Shown here: positions 53,214 to 61,280 of the stretch, piece by piece | Layout of the letters: each line of letters starts with the position of its first letter | Position numbering within the stretch: position 1 is the stretch's first letter | NCBI RefSeq assembly: GCF_026339875.1 | Contig: NZ_JAPEPZ010000001.1 | Span: 6,758,001-6,822,000, forward strand | Direction of reading: 5' to 3' | Source of the DNA: Streptomyces sp. NBC_01571 | GTDB lineage: Bacteria; Actinomycetota; Actinomycetes; Streptomycetales; Streptomycetaceae | DNA length: 64,000 nt | Position numbers and translations under genes: made by a program | Notes under the pieces: model-generated | Databases searched by the model: none | What the model saw: only the letters and a program-made list of their open reading frames with translations | Told to the model about the DNA's origin: nothing

Positions 53214-54346
53214 TGACTTCCATCGTGCTGAAACGCCGAGCCCTGCGGATCGAGCAGCACCCCACGATCCCGCTGTACGTGTTCACGTTGGCGGCAGAAG
53301 AGGTCCATCAGGTCGCCGATGTCGCCCGGATCTCCCGCGACGAGGCCGGTAAGCTCATCGGCTACCAGCGCCCCGAGAAGAAGCAGCACGTACGGCAGAT
53401 CCTGGAATACCTCGACAGCGACGAGGTCCTCTTCCCCAACGGTCTGATCATGGCTCTGCCCGCCAGTGTGCGCTTCAAATCGAGCCCCGGCCCCAGCAGC
53501 AGCGACGGCCTGTGCACCTCCGGCACGTTGGAGATCACGCTGCCAGATTCTCCCGATGCCCCCCGGCCTGCCTGGATTGTCGACGGCCAGCAGCGCAGCC
53601 TCGCTCTGGCTCGCACCCGCAATACCCGCCTGGCCGTCACCATCGCCGGCTTCGTCGCCGAGGACCTCGAAACCCAGCGGGACCAGTTCCTGCGGGTGAA
53701 CACGGTCTCCCCTCTGCCGACCAACCTGGTCACCGAACTCCTCCCCGAGGTCGGCACCGCGCTGCCCACCAAGCTCTCCGCCCGTAAACTCCCCGCCGTC
53801 CTGGTCGAAGCCCTCAACCACGACAAGGACTCACCGTTTTGCGGACTGGTGCGCCGTCCCTCCACCACCGCCGAGCAAAAAGCCGACGCTGTCGTCACTG
53901 ACAACAGTCTCACCACGGCTATCCAGGAGGCCCTCAACTCTCCGTCGGGCGCCTTCTTCCCCTATAAAAACCTCTCCAACAACACCGTCGACACCGCTAC
54001 TATCCGCCAGATTCTCGTCACCTACTGGACCGCGGTACGCGACACCTTTCCTGACGCCTGGGGCCTGCCGCCCACACAAAGCCGCCTCATGCACGGTGTG
54101 GGCATCCGTTCCATGGGACGCCTGATGGACCGCGTGATGATGGCCATAGACCCCGCCTCCCCCCGCGCACTGCAGCAGGCACGCGACGAACTTGCCCTGA
54201 TCGCCCCGCATTGCTATTGGACCAAGGGGCGCTGGCCCGACCTGAACATCCCCTGGAACGAACTCCAGAACAATCCGCGTCACATCAGCACCCTGTCGAA
54301 CTACCTCCTCCGTATCTATGTGCAGGAAAAGGCAAAAGCCGCGTGA
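53213..54346 (+). CDS. dpdB: DGQHR-domain protein 1 (DndB/DpdB-like)
   Basis: The protein is 377 aa. The signature D-G-Q-Q-R (residues 124-128, PAWIVDGQQRSLALARTR) and FLRVNTVSPLPTNLVTELLP define the DGQHR family, related to ParB/DndB. Also seen: IGYQRPEKKQHVRQILEYL, where DndB relatives have YQR. In the Dpd system DpdB works with DpdA and is thought to use ATP to help insert the deazaguanine base. It ends GTGA-overlapping the DpdA-like gene. A second copy follows dpdA. Confidence 0.85.
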   Translation: MTSIVLKRRALRIEQHPTIPLYVFTLAAEEVHQVADVARISRDEAGKLIGYQRPEKKQHVRQILEYLDSDEVLFPNGLIMALPASVRFKSSPGPSSSDGLCTSGTLEITLPDSPDAPRPAWIVDGQQRSLALARTRNTRLAVTIAGFVAEDLETQRDQFLRVNTVSPLPTNLVTELLPEVGTALPTKLSARKLPAVLVEALNHDKDSPFCGLVRRPSTTAEQKADAVVTDNSLTTAIQEALNSPSGAFFPYKNLSNNTVDTATIRQILVTYWTAVRDTFPDAWGLPPTQSRLMHGVGIRSMGRLMDRVMMAIDPASPRALQQARDELALIAPHCYWTKGRWPDLNIPWNELQNNPRHISTLSNYLLRIYVQEKAKAA

Positions 54347-55563
54347 AATTCTATTTCCCTGACAGCCAGGACCTGGTGAGCCCCACCTATGACTTCGTCA
54401 ACGACGAGTACTCGCCTTACCGAGTCCGTCAGCGCGACGACGTCTACGCCCACCAGGCCGTGACGCCGATCCCGTATGACGGGATCCTTGTCAGCAAGGC
54501 TGTTGTCGACGGATCCATGAAGGGTGCAGGGAAATACTCCACTCCGCAACGCGAGCGGCTTTACCGCCTGGGTGTGCGGAACTTCTTCCGCCTTCCCAAA
54601 ACCTGCTCCACCATCGGTGACTGTGGCGCCTTCAACTACATTGACGAAGAACGTCCTCCGTACGAGGTCGATGAAGTCATCGATTTCTACGGCCGTTGCG
54701 GATTCGACGCCGGCATCAGCATCGACCACATCATCTTCGGCTACATCCCTCAAGAATCTGATACAGAACCAGAACCGGCCTGGCTGGAACGCCAGCAGAT
54801 CTCCCTGGAGCTCGCCGAGAACTTTCTCGCCGCGACCAAAAAGAACGACGCCCGCTTCGAACCTGTTGGCGCCGCCCAGGGATGGGGGCCGGACAGTTAC
54901 GCCCACTCCGTCGCGCAACTGCAGAAAATGGGATACCGGCGTATCGCTCTCGGAGGCATGGTCCCTCTCAAGTCCCACGAGATCCTGGCCTGCCTGCGAG
55001 CCATCGACGAAGTGCGCAATCACGACACCGAACTACACCTGCTCGGCATCAACCGCGTTGACAGCATGGAGCAGTTCGCCCGCCACGGCGTGACCAGTTT
55101 CGACAGCACTTCCGTCTTCCGCCAGGCCTTCATGGACGACCGCAACAACTACCACACCGCCACCAGTGCCTACACCGCCATCAGAGTTCCCCAGGTCGAC
55201 GGCAACCCCGCACTCAAACGCCTCATCCTCTCCGGAAGCGTCTCCCAGGCCGAGGCCATCACCGCAGAACGGGCCTGCCTGCGCGCCCTGCGGGAATTCG
55301 ACCGTGAGGAAACCTCCCTCGAGGACGTCCTGACCGCACTCCAGGCGTACGAGTCCCTCGTACTCGGCCCGAAGAAGAAGAGCTATCTCGAACTCTACGA
55401 GCGCACCCTCAGCGACGCGCCCTGGCGCGCCTGCCCCTGCGCCCTGTGCGAGAAGCATGGCATCGAGATTGCCATATTCCGCGGAAGCGAACGCAACAAG
55501 CGCCGAGGATTCCATAATCTGACCGTACTCGAGGCCAAGATGCGCTCCCTAACCTTCGGGTAA
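54343..55563 (+). CDS. dpdA: DpdA-like DNA deazaguanine transglycosylase
   Basis: The protein is about 406 aa, GTG start overlapping the previous stop (GTGA). It has a TGT-like TIM barrel: Asp93 in TIGDCGAFNYID (like the SDSGGFQ acid of TGT), IALGGMVPLKSHEIL in the middle, Asp254 in TSFDSTSVFRQAF (position of the TGT nucleophile), and a zinc site Cys364-x-Cys366-x2-Cys369 with His391 in RRGFHNL. This matches DpdA enzymes that swap guanine for preQ0 in DNA. An ordinary tRNA TGT would have QueA or QueF company; here DndB-like genes flank it. Confidence 0.9.
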   Translation: MKFYFPDSQDLVSPTYDFVNDEYSPYRVRQRDDVYAHQAVTPIPYDGILVSKAVVDGSMKGAGKYSTPQRERLYRLGVRNFFRLPKTCSTIGDCGAFNYIDEERPPYEVDEVIDFYGRCGFDAGISIDHIIFGYIPQESDTEPEPAWLERQQISLELAENFLAATKKNDARFEPVGAAQGWGPDSYAHSVAQLQKMGYRRIALGGMVPLKSHEILACLRAIDEVRNHDTELHLLGINRVDSMEQFARHGVTSFDSTSVFRQAFMDDRNNYHTATSAYTAIRVPQVDGNPALKRLILSGSVSQAEAITAERACLRALREFDREETSLEDVLTALQAYESLVLGPKKKSYLELYERTLSDAPWRACPCALCEKHGIEIAIFRGSERNKRRGFHNLTVLEAKMRSLTFG

Positions 55564-55602
55564 CCCCCTACTTTTCGTCTTTTTGATATGTCTGGAGAGG
55601 CA

Positions 55603-56706
55603 ATGGCCGACCGTTACGAACTCAGGCTCCCGGCGCTTGAAGTGCGCCAGGGTGACAGAAGGATCTACTGCTTCGCCGTTGACGGCAAGAAACTCCACAG
55701 CTTCGCCGCCGTCTCCCGCGTCCGACGCGACGACGACAGCAATCTCCAGGGCTACCAGCGCCCCGAGGTCCTCAGCCACATCCGCGGCATCCGTCGCTAC
55801 CTCGAGTCCGACAACGCCATGCTTCCCAACGCCCTGGTGCTGGCATTCGACGAGAACGTCCGCTTCGAGACCGGAGCGCGGCGCAAGGACGGAGTCGACT
55901 ACTCCGTCCCTGGCGAACTGGTCATCCCCGTCGACGAATCTCTTCCCGACGAGGACAAGCCTGCCCTGATCGTCGACGGCCAGCAGCGCAGCGCCGCCAT
56001 CCGCGACGCTGATCTGGTCGAATTCCCTGTCGCCGCCGTTGGGTTTATCGCCGACAACCACGACGACCAGCGCTCCCAGTTCATCCTGGTCAACTCCACC
56101 AAGCCGCTGCCCAAGGGCCTCATCCACGAACTCCTGCCCGAAACCAGTGGCCACCTCCCGCCCACCTACGCCCGCAAGCGCCTGCCCGCCCAGTTGATGA
56201 CCCGCCTCAACACCGACGGTCAGGGCCCTTTCTACGGCCGCATCGCCAGCCCGACCTCACCCGACGGCAACATCAAAGACACGGCCGTCCTGCGCATGCT
56301 GGAGCACAGCCTCTTCGAGGGCGCCCTCTACCAGTACCGCAACCCCGAAGATGGCTCCGGCGACGTCGACCGCATGCTGCTGCACCTGCGCTCCTTCTGG
56401 ACCATGGTCAAGGACACCTTCAGTGACGCCTGGAAACTGCCGCCCCGCCAGTCCCGCCTCACCCACGGTGCCGGCATCCAGGCCATGGGCTTCGTCATGG
56501 ACAGCCTCACCGACGGCATGCAAGCCAAAGAGGTCGACTGCGACGCCGTACGCAACGCTGTTTTGGGTTTGATGCCGGTCACCGCCTGGACCTCGGGCAT
56601 GTGGCGCTTCCCCGACGGAGAACAGCGCCGCTGGAACGGCCTGCAGAACACTCCCAGCGACATCCGCCTCCTGACCGACCTGCTCGTCCGCGCCGTACAC
56701 AGCTGA
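55603..56706 (+). CDS. DGQHR-domain protein 2 (DndB/DpdB-like)
   Basis: The protein is 367 aa from the ATG at 55603 (GGAGAGG upstream; an ATG at 55588 is in frame but without a site). Signature PALIVDGQQRSAAIRDA (DGQQR 125-129), LQGYQRPEVLSHIRGIRRYL, FILVNSTKPLPKGLIHELLPE. It parallels the first DGQHR protein along its length (LPPRQSRLTHGAGIQAMG against LPPTQSRLMHGVGIRSMG) but differs enough to be an old duplicate. Followed by a strong terminator. Confidence 0.85.
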   Translation: MADRYELRLPALEVRQGDRRIYCFAVDGKKLHSFAAVSRVRRDDDSNLQGYQRPEVLSHIRGIRRYLESDNAMLPNALVLAFDENVRFETGARRKDGVDYSVPGELVIPVDESLPDEDKPALIVDGQQRSAAIRDADLVEFPVAAVGFIADNHDDQRSQFILVNSTKPLPKGLIHELLPETSGHLPPTYARKRLPAQLMTRLNTDGQGPFYGRIASPTSPDGNIKDTAVLRMLEHSLFEGALYQYRNPEDGSGDVDRMLLHLRSFWTMVKDTFSDAWKLPPRQSRLTHGAGIQAMGFVMDSLTDGMQAKEVDCDAVRNAVLGLMPVTAWTSGMWRFPDGEQRRWNGLQNTPSDIRLLTDLLVRAVHS

Positions 56707-56752
56707 CCTGACCGTTCGCGGGCCCGACTCTGGGGCACCGCGAAGGACGGCA

Positions 56753-56787
56753 ATTCGCCCGCTACCGGTATCCGGTGGCGGGCGAAT
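56753..56787 (+). terminator. Terminator after the second DGQHR gene
   Basis: A 16-bp stem (ATTCGCCCGCTACCGG / CCGGTGGCGGGCGAAT, one G-T pair) with a 3-nt loop is followed by CCGTTTTC, ending the dpdA transcription unit 46 bp past the stop. Confidence 0.92.
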
Positions 56788-57471
56788 CCGTTTTCAGGCT
56801 GCAGCAGTCGACTGCTCGTGCGGTGCTGCCACCAGCGCTCCACCGCCGTACACCAGTCGATGAAGATGCCGATTGACTCTGGTGAGTGTCGGCCTGGGCT
56901 GTCCGCGGGACCGAGGCCCTGGTTGCTGGTGTTGATGAACCTGCAGCAAGATCTGGTAGCGATCGTCAACTCGATGACGGGCAGTTGGGTCACTCGAACG
57001 TAGCTGCCTACAGGTTGACGCCTCGTCCTGCCTTGCTTGCATCTATCCGTACGACAGGTCTTGCGCTACCCCTTCTTCTTTCGGTCCCGCTGGACGGGGC
57101 AGGTCAGGTCTTCTCCTCGGCCCGCAGCCCCTGCGGTGTCACGGCATCGCAGGCGTCGCGGTGTTCCCGCAGCTTCAGTTGCTGATCGCTTGCGCTCGGT
57201 ATTGACCGGACCAACCGTGTGGGTTATGAAACTAAGTGATCATCTTGGATTGTGATCTCATTCCCGGCATCCCGGCGGGGCGGCGTGGAAGGGTGGCGGC
57301 AGGGCGGCGCCGGATGGAGTGGTGGCAGGCGGCCCGGGTTGTGGCTTCGGTGCGGTGACCCGGCGTCGACGTATCGCGATTGCCCAGGGTGGTCCACCCG
57401 GCGGGGGCGTTGTCAGTGGCTCGGTTTACGCTTCAGCCGGCTGGATGTGAGCATCTTGTGAAGGAAGTGCG
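56788..57471. other. Long spacer between two dpd transcription units
   Basis: About 680 bp with a lower GC content than neighbours. No gene, IS or RNA could be identified; a few frames look like decayed coding sequence. The promoter of the helicase unit should be in its right part. Confidence 0.5.
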
Positions 57472-57831
57472 ATGTCGGGGCTGAGGGTGGGGGATTTCGT
57501 CCGGTTCGCCAGCTGTTCGGCGTGCGGGTGCAACGCAATGCCCGAGGGAGGGAAGGGCATATTCATCCAATTTAAGCTGATGGAGGACTACCTGAGGCGG
57601 TGCCAGCGCGCGGTTCTCCATAGGGGATTGGTGATGCAGAGCCGCCACATGCCGCTGTGCCCGAAGGCGCCGCAGTGCTCCGCGTCAGGCGGCAGGCTGC
57701 ACGGCGGAGTCGACCCGTGTTCAAGGGCCCTGCCGTCGTGGTCCGCAGGCAGCACCTTGAGTCGCTGGGGTCGAGCCCACCTGCCGGCACTGCTGCTGTG
57801 CACCACTGGCCGAGAAGGGGTTGCGGCATGA
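57472..57831 (+). CDS. Small cysteine-containing hypothetical protein
   Basis: The protein would be 119 aa, MSGLRVGDFVRFASCSACGC..., with four Cys in SCSACGCN and again CPKAPQC, and ends in an ATGA overlap with the helicase gene. AAGGAAG lies 4 nt before the ATG. Both points support a real, coupled gene, but the second half (GRLHGGVDPCSRALPSWSAG) has poor coding character. No family is recognised. Confidence 0.4.
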   Translation: MSGLRVGDFVRFASCSACGCNAMPEGGKGIFIQFKLMEDYLRRCQRAVLHRGLVMQSRHMPLCPKAPQCSASGGRLHGGVDPCSRALPSWSAGSTLSRWGRAHLPALLLCTTGREGVAA

Positions 57832-60800
57832 CGGACGAAGCTGTCGTGTGCCCCCGGTGCGGCGCCAATATGGTCATGCAATTCGCGTCGCGGGGCGCCA
57901 ACGCAGGCAACTGCTTCTGGGGCTGTTCACGGTTCCCGCAATGCCGCGGATCGCGAACCATCGACGGCAGCCCGGGCAAGGCGGCGCCGGCCCGACCCCG
58001 CACGCCGAAGGCGAGCCGCCCGGTTCGCAGCAGCGACACCTCCCGCGGCCCGTCGCTGAGCCAGGGTGACCTGCTGGTGTCCAACGCCAACACGCTCGGG
58101 GCGGGGAAACTCGTGGGCAAGGACGGCGATGGCCTGATCCTCGAGTACTTCGATACCCCAGGACAGCATCCAGGCGAGCGCCGTCGCCACACCGTCCCGA
58201 GGGAGGGGCTCAAACGGTTCGCGCTGGCACCCGAGACGCGGGTGTTCTGGTCCACGGGCACCGCATGGCGCTCGGGGCGCGTCATCGCCATCTCAGCCCA
58301 TCGGGACATCCACGTACGGGCGCGCAACTGGGAGGGATACCTTCCCGAGAAGGACTTGTATGTCCGCTGGGACGAGCCGCTGGCAGACCCCGTCGGCTTT
58401 GCCAGCGCCGGACTGCTGGAGTCGCCTCTGCTGGCGGACATGCGGCGCCCCTTTCTGCAGAGCACCCTGACTCAGCGCTCGGCGGCCCACGGCATGCGCG
58501 GTGTGCTCTCGAGCGGTATCGAGTTGTACGAGCACCAGGTCGAGACCGTGTGGCGTGTGTTGCAGGACCCGGTGCAGCGCTACCTCCTGGCCGATGAGGT
58601 CGGTCTGGGCAAGACGATCGAGGCCGGCCTTGTCGTGCGGGAACTTCTGCTGGATCAGCCCGACCTCACCGTGCAACTGATTCTTCCGCCGTTTCTCTTG
58701 GAGCAGTGGCGCCGCGAACTGTCGGGCAAATTCCGCACCGGCGACTTCCCGGGCGCCCGAATCGTGTACTCCCGCGACGACGCACCCGACACGTGGGAGC
58801 CGGCGGATCTCGTCGTGGTCGACGAGGCGCATCATCTGGCCCGCCTCGCGCACAGCGAGCAGCCCGAACTGTCTCGCCGCTACACGCGCCTTGCCGAGGT
58901 CGCCGAGGCCAGCCCGCGCCTGCTGCTGCTGTCCGCGACGCCCGCGTTGCACAACGAACGCGCCTTCCTGTCCATGCTCAAACTGCTCGACCCGGCGGTG
59001 TACCGGGACACGACGCCTGAGGACCTGCGCCGGCGCATGCAGGCGCGATCCGCGCTGGGCCGACTGTTCCTCGGACTGCAGCCCCACTTTCCTGGCGTGC
59101 TGCTGAACAAACGCCTCACCGAGATCGGCGCCGCGTTCCCTGAAGACGCTGAAGTTGCCGCCCTGATCGACGAGGCCAGGCAGGCAGTGGGCGGACCGGA
59201 CCGGCGGGTGCTGGCCGTGGCGATCGGCGCGCTGCGCACCTACGTGTCCGAGGTGTACCGGGTCCACCGCCGGATGCTGCGCACCCGCCGTACTGCTGCG
59301 CTGCACGAGTCGTACCGGGTCACCGGGCGTCTGCGCCCTCAGCAGGTTGTTCTCCCCTCGTCCGCTTTTGCCGGCCTTGCCTCCCTCTTGGACAACTGGC
59401 GCCAGGAGGCCCTTGCCGCGTGCGAGTTCGACGAGGAGGCCCGCCGCGAGGCAGCGTCGGCGTTTGCGACGGCCGTGGCTTTGTCCTTGGACCCGGACGC
59501 CCTGTGCGGGTGGGCCCAGTCCAGGGTGGCCGCCACGCCGGGCGAGCAGGACGCGCTCGACCGCATCGAGAGCGACCTGCGGTTCGTCAGCCGCCGCCGC
59601 GACCTGGCACGCCCGATGGCCGATGCACTGACCGACCTGTTCAAAGCACGCGAGCGGGTGGTCGTCTTCTGCCCGACCCCGCAGGTGGCAGGGGAGTTGG
59701 CCGACGTGTTCAAGGACGTGCTCCCCGGGGCTGTCTACCAGCACCTGGCGAGCGACTCGCCCGCAGCGTCCGAGCAGGCGGTGCGGGATTTCGAGCAGAG
59801 CCGGATGGCAGCCGTTCTCATTGCCGACCACTCGGCGGAAGAGGGACGCAACCTCCAGTTCGCCGATCTCCTCATTCATGTGGGCCTGCCGCCCAGGGCG
59901 AACCGCCTCGAGCAGCGCATTGGCCGGTGCGACCGCTGGGACGCCCGTCGCGAAGGCGGAGCATGGCGCTCCTACTGGGTGGCCGAGACGACCGACCCGC
60001 AATCGTTTGCGGCAGCGTGGATGCAGATCCTCGGCGAAGGGTTCGCCGTCTTCGACACGTCGATAGCCAGCCTGCAGCATGCGGTGGACGCCGCCACAGA
60101 CGCCGCCTGGGACCTGCTGTTTGAGCGCGGCGCCGATGCCGCACCCGACGCCATCCACATGGTCCGTACCATGCTCGAGGACGAGGTCAAGCGCGTACAG
60201 GAACAAGACGCCCTGGACAGCATCGAAGCCCCCACCGACGAGCGCTCGGTGTACGGACGGATGATGGCATCGGAGAGCCAGGCAGACTCCTTTGCCGACG
60301 TCACCGATGCACTGCTGTCCTCGCGGCGGGAGGCCGGGAACCTGCGGTTCGCCCCCGCCGGCGACCCTACCCATGCGATCGGCAGCTACGAACCCGTCAG
60401 CCGGCGGACGGCCGGACAGGTCCAGATGCCTTTGGTGTCGGCTGCGCGACTGCAGCGCGACTTCGTGCCGCTTGCAGGACACCGCGGCACCTTCGTGCGC
60501 AAAGTGGCCGTCGAGCACGAAGACGTCCGCCTCTACCGCTACGGCGATCAGTTCATCGATGCCGTGTCCGACTTCCTGTGGAACGATGACCGGGGGAGAG
60601 CCTTCGGCATGTGGCGGTGGATCCCCACCTGGCCCTGGGCAGAACGCCTCGCCTACCGCTTTGACTACGCCGTAGAAGCGCAACCTCTGCAGGGCAGCCC
60701 GGAAAGCGACATGCTCGACCAGTTGGCTGCAGCCTGGAGCAGCGACCTGGTGGACCTGCCGTCCCTGCGACGCCGCGCCGACGCGCTCTTCCCGCCGCTC

Positions 60801-61280
60801 ATCGTGACCGTGTGGACCGACGCAAACGGCACACCGATCACCGACGGGCGCCATTTCGACGCCCTGCAGGCACGCTATGCAAAGCCTGCACCCGGGCAAC
60901 TGGGAGGCGACTACGCACTCAACTCCGAGCGCATCAAACACGCATACGAACTCATTCCGGCCGCCCAATGGGGGACGCGCTGGCGTGCTGCTGAGCGCAG
61001 TGCCCAGCGCCTGGCCCACAGCGACGACGTCGTAGAGGCGACCCGCACCCGGGCCCTGGACCTCGCCGGGACCGACATCGCCACCCGACTGCGGCAGTTG
61101 CAACTGCGGGCCGCGCGGTCAGAGGGAAACGAGCGCGCTGAACTGGAGGAAGAAGTGGAAACGGAAGCGCTCGCGGGCCAGGAGTTGCTGATGGCCCTTC
61201 AAACGCCTTCGCTCCGCCTGGACAGCACCGGTGTGGTCGTGGTCTCGGGCCGCAGCCTGGAGCAGGACGGCAGCGCGTGA
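57828..61280 (+). CDS. dpdE: SNF2-like helicase with topoisomerase-type zinc finger (DpdE candidate)
   Basis: The protein is about 1150 aa, starting MTDEAVVCPRCGANM. The N-terminal C4 zinc ribbon (CPRCG...CFWGCSRFPQCRG, ~8-40) is the type found at the ends of topoisomerase I and in restriction enzymes. SF2 helicase motifs: I LLADEVGLGKTIEAGL (~254), II VVVDEAHHLARL (~330), III LLLSATPALHNE, VI HVGLPPRANRLEQRIGRCDRWD. A 400-residue C-terminal part is unassigned. SNF2-type helicases like this occur in Dpd and Dnd restriction modules. It ends GTGA-overlapping the next gene. Confidence 0.85.
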   Translation: MTDEAVVCPRCGANMVMQFASRGANAGNCFWGCSRFPQCRGSRTIDGSPGKAAPARPRTPKASRPVRSSDTSRGPSLSQGDLLVSNANTLGAGKLVGKDGDGLILEYFDTPGQHPGERRRHTVPREGLKRFALAPETRVFWSTGTAWRSGRVIAISAHRDIHVRARNWEGYLPEKDLYVRWDEPLADPVGFASAGLLESPLLADMRRPFLQSTLTQRSAAHGMRGVLSSGIELYEHQVETVWRVLQDPVQRYLLADEVGLGKTIEAGLVVRELLLDQPDLTVQLILPPFLLEQWRRELSGKFRTGDFPGARIVYSRDDAPDTWEPADLVVVDEAHHLARLAHSEQPELSRRYTRLAEVAEASPRLLLLSATPALHNERAFLSMLKLLDPAVYRDTTPEDLRRRMQARSALGRLFLGLQPHFPGVLLNKRLTEIGAAFPEDAEVAALIDEARQAVGGPDRRVLAVAIGALRTYVSEVYRVHRRMLRTRRTAALHESYRVTGRLRPQQVVLPSSAFAGLASLLDNWRQEALAACEFDEEARREAASAFATAVALSLDPDALCGWAQSRVAATPGEQDALDRIESDLRFVSRRRDLARPMADALTDLFKARERVVVFCPTPQVAGELADVFKDVLPGAVYQHLASDSPAASEQAVRDFEQSRMAAVLIADHSAEEGRNLQFADLLIHVGLPPRANRLEQRIGRCDRWDARREGGAWRSYWVAETTDPQSFAAAWMQILGEGFAVFDTSIASLQHAVDAATDAAWDLLFERGADAAPDAIHMVRTMLEDEVKRVQEQDALDSIEAPTDERSVYGRMMASESQADSFADVTDALLSSRREAGNLRFAPAGDPTHAIGSYEPVSRRTAGQVQMPLVSAARLQRDFVPLAGHRGTFVRKVAVEHEDVRLYRYGDQFIDAVSDFLWNDDRGRAFGMWRWIPTWPWAERLAYRFDYAVEAQPLQGSPESDMLDQLAAAWSSDLVDLPSLRRRADALFPPLIVTVWTDANGTPITDGRHFDALQARYAKPAPGQLGGDYALNSERIKHAYELIPAAQWGTRWRAAERSAQRLAHSDDVVEATRTRALDLAGTDIATRLRQLQLRAARSEGNERAELEEEVETEALAGQELLMALQTPSLRLDSTGVVVVSGRSLEQDGSA

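Noticed and set aside
56788..57471. Insertion sequence or transposase remnant in the long dpd spacer
   Set aside because: No terminal inverted repeats, DDE-like motif or recognisable transposase fragment could be seen.
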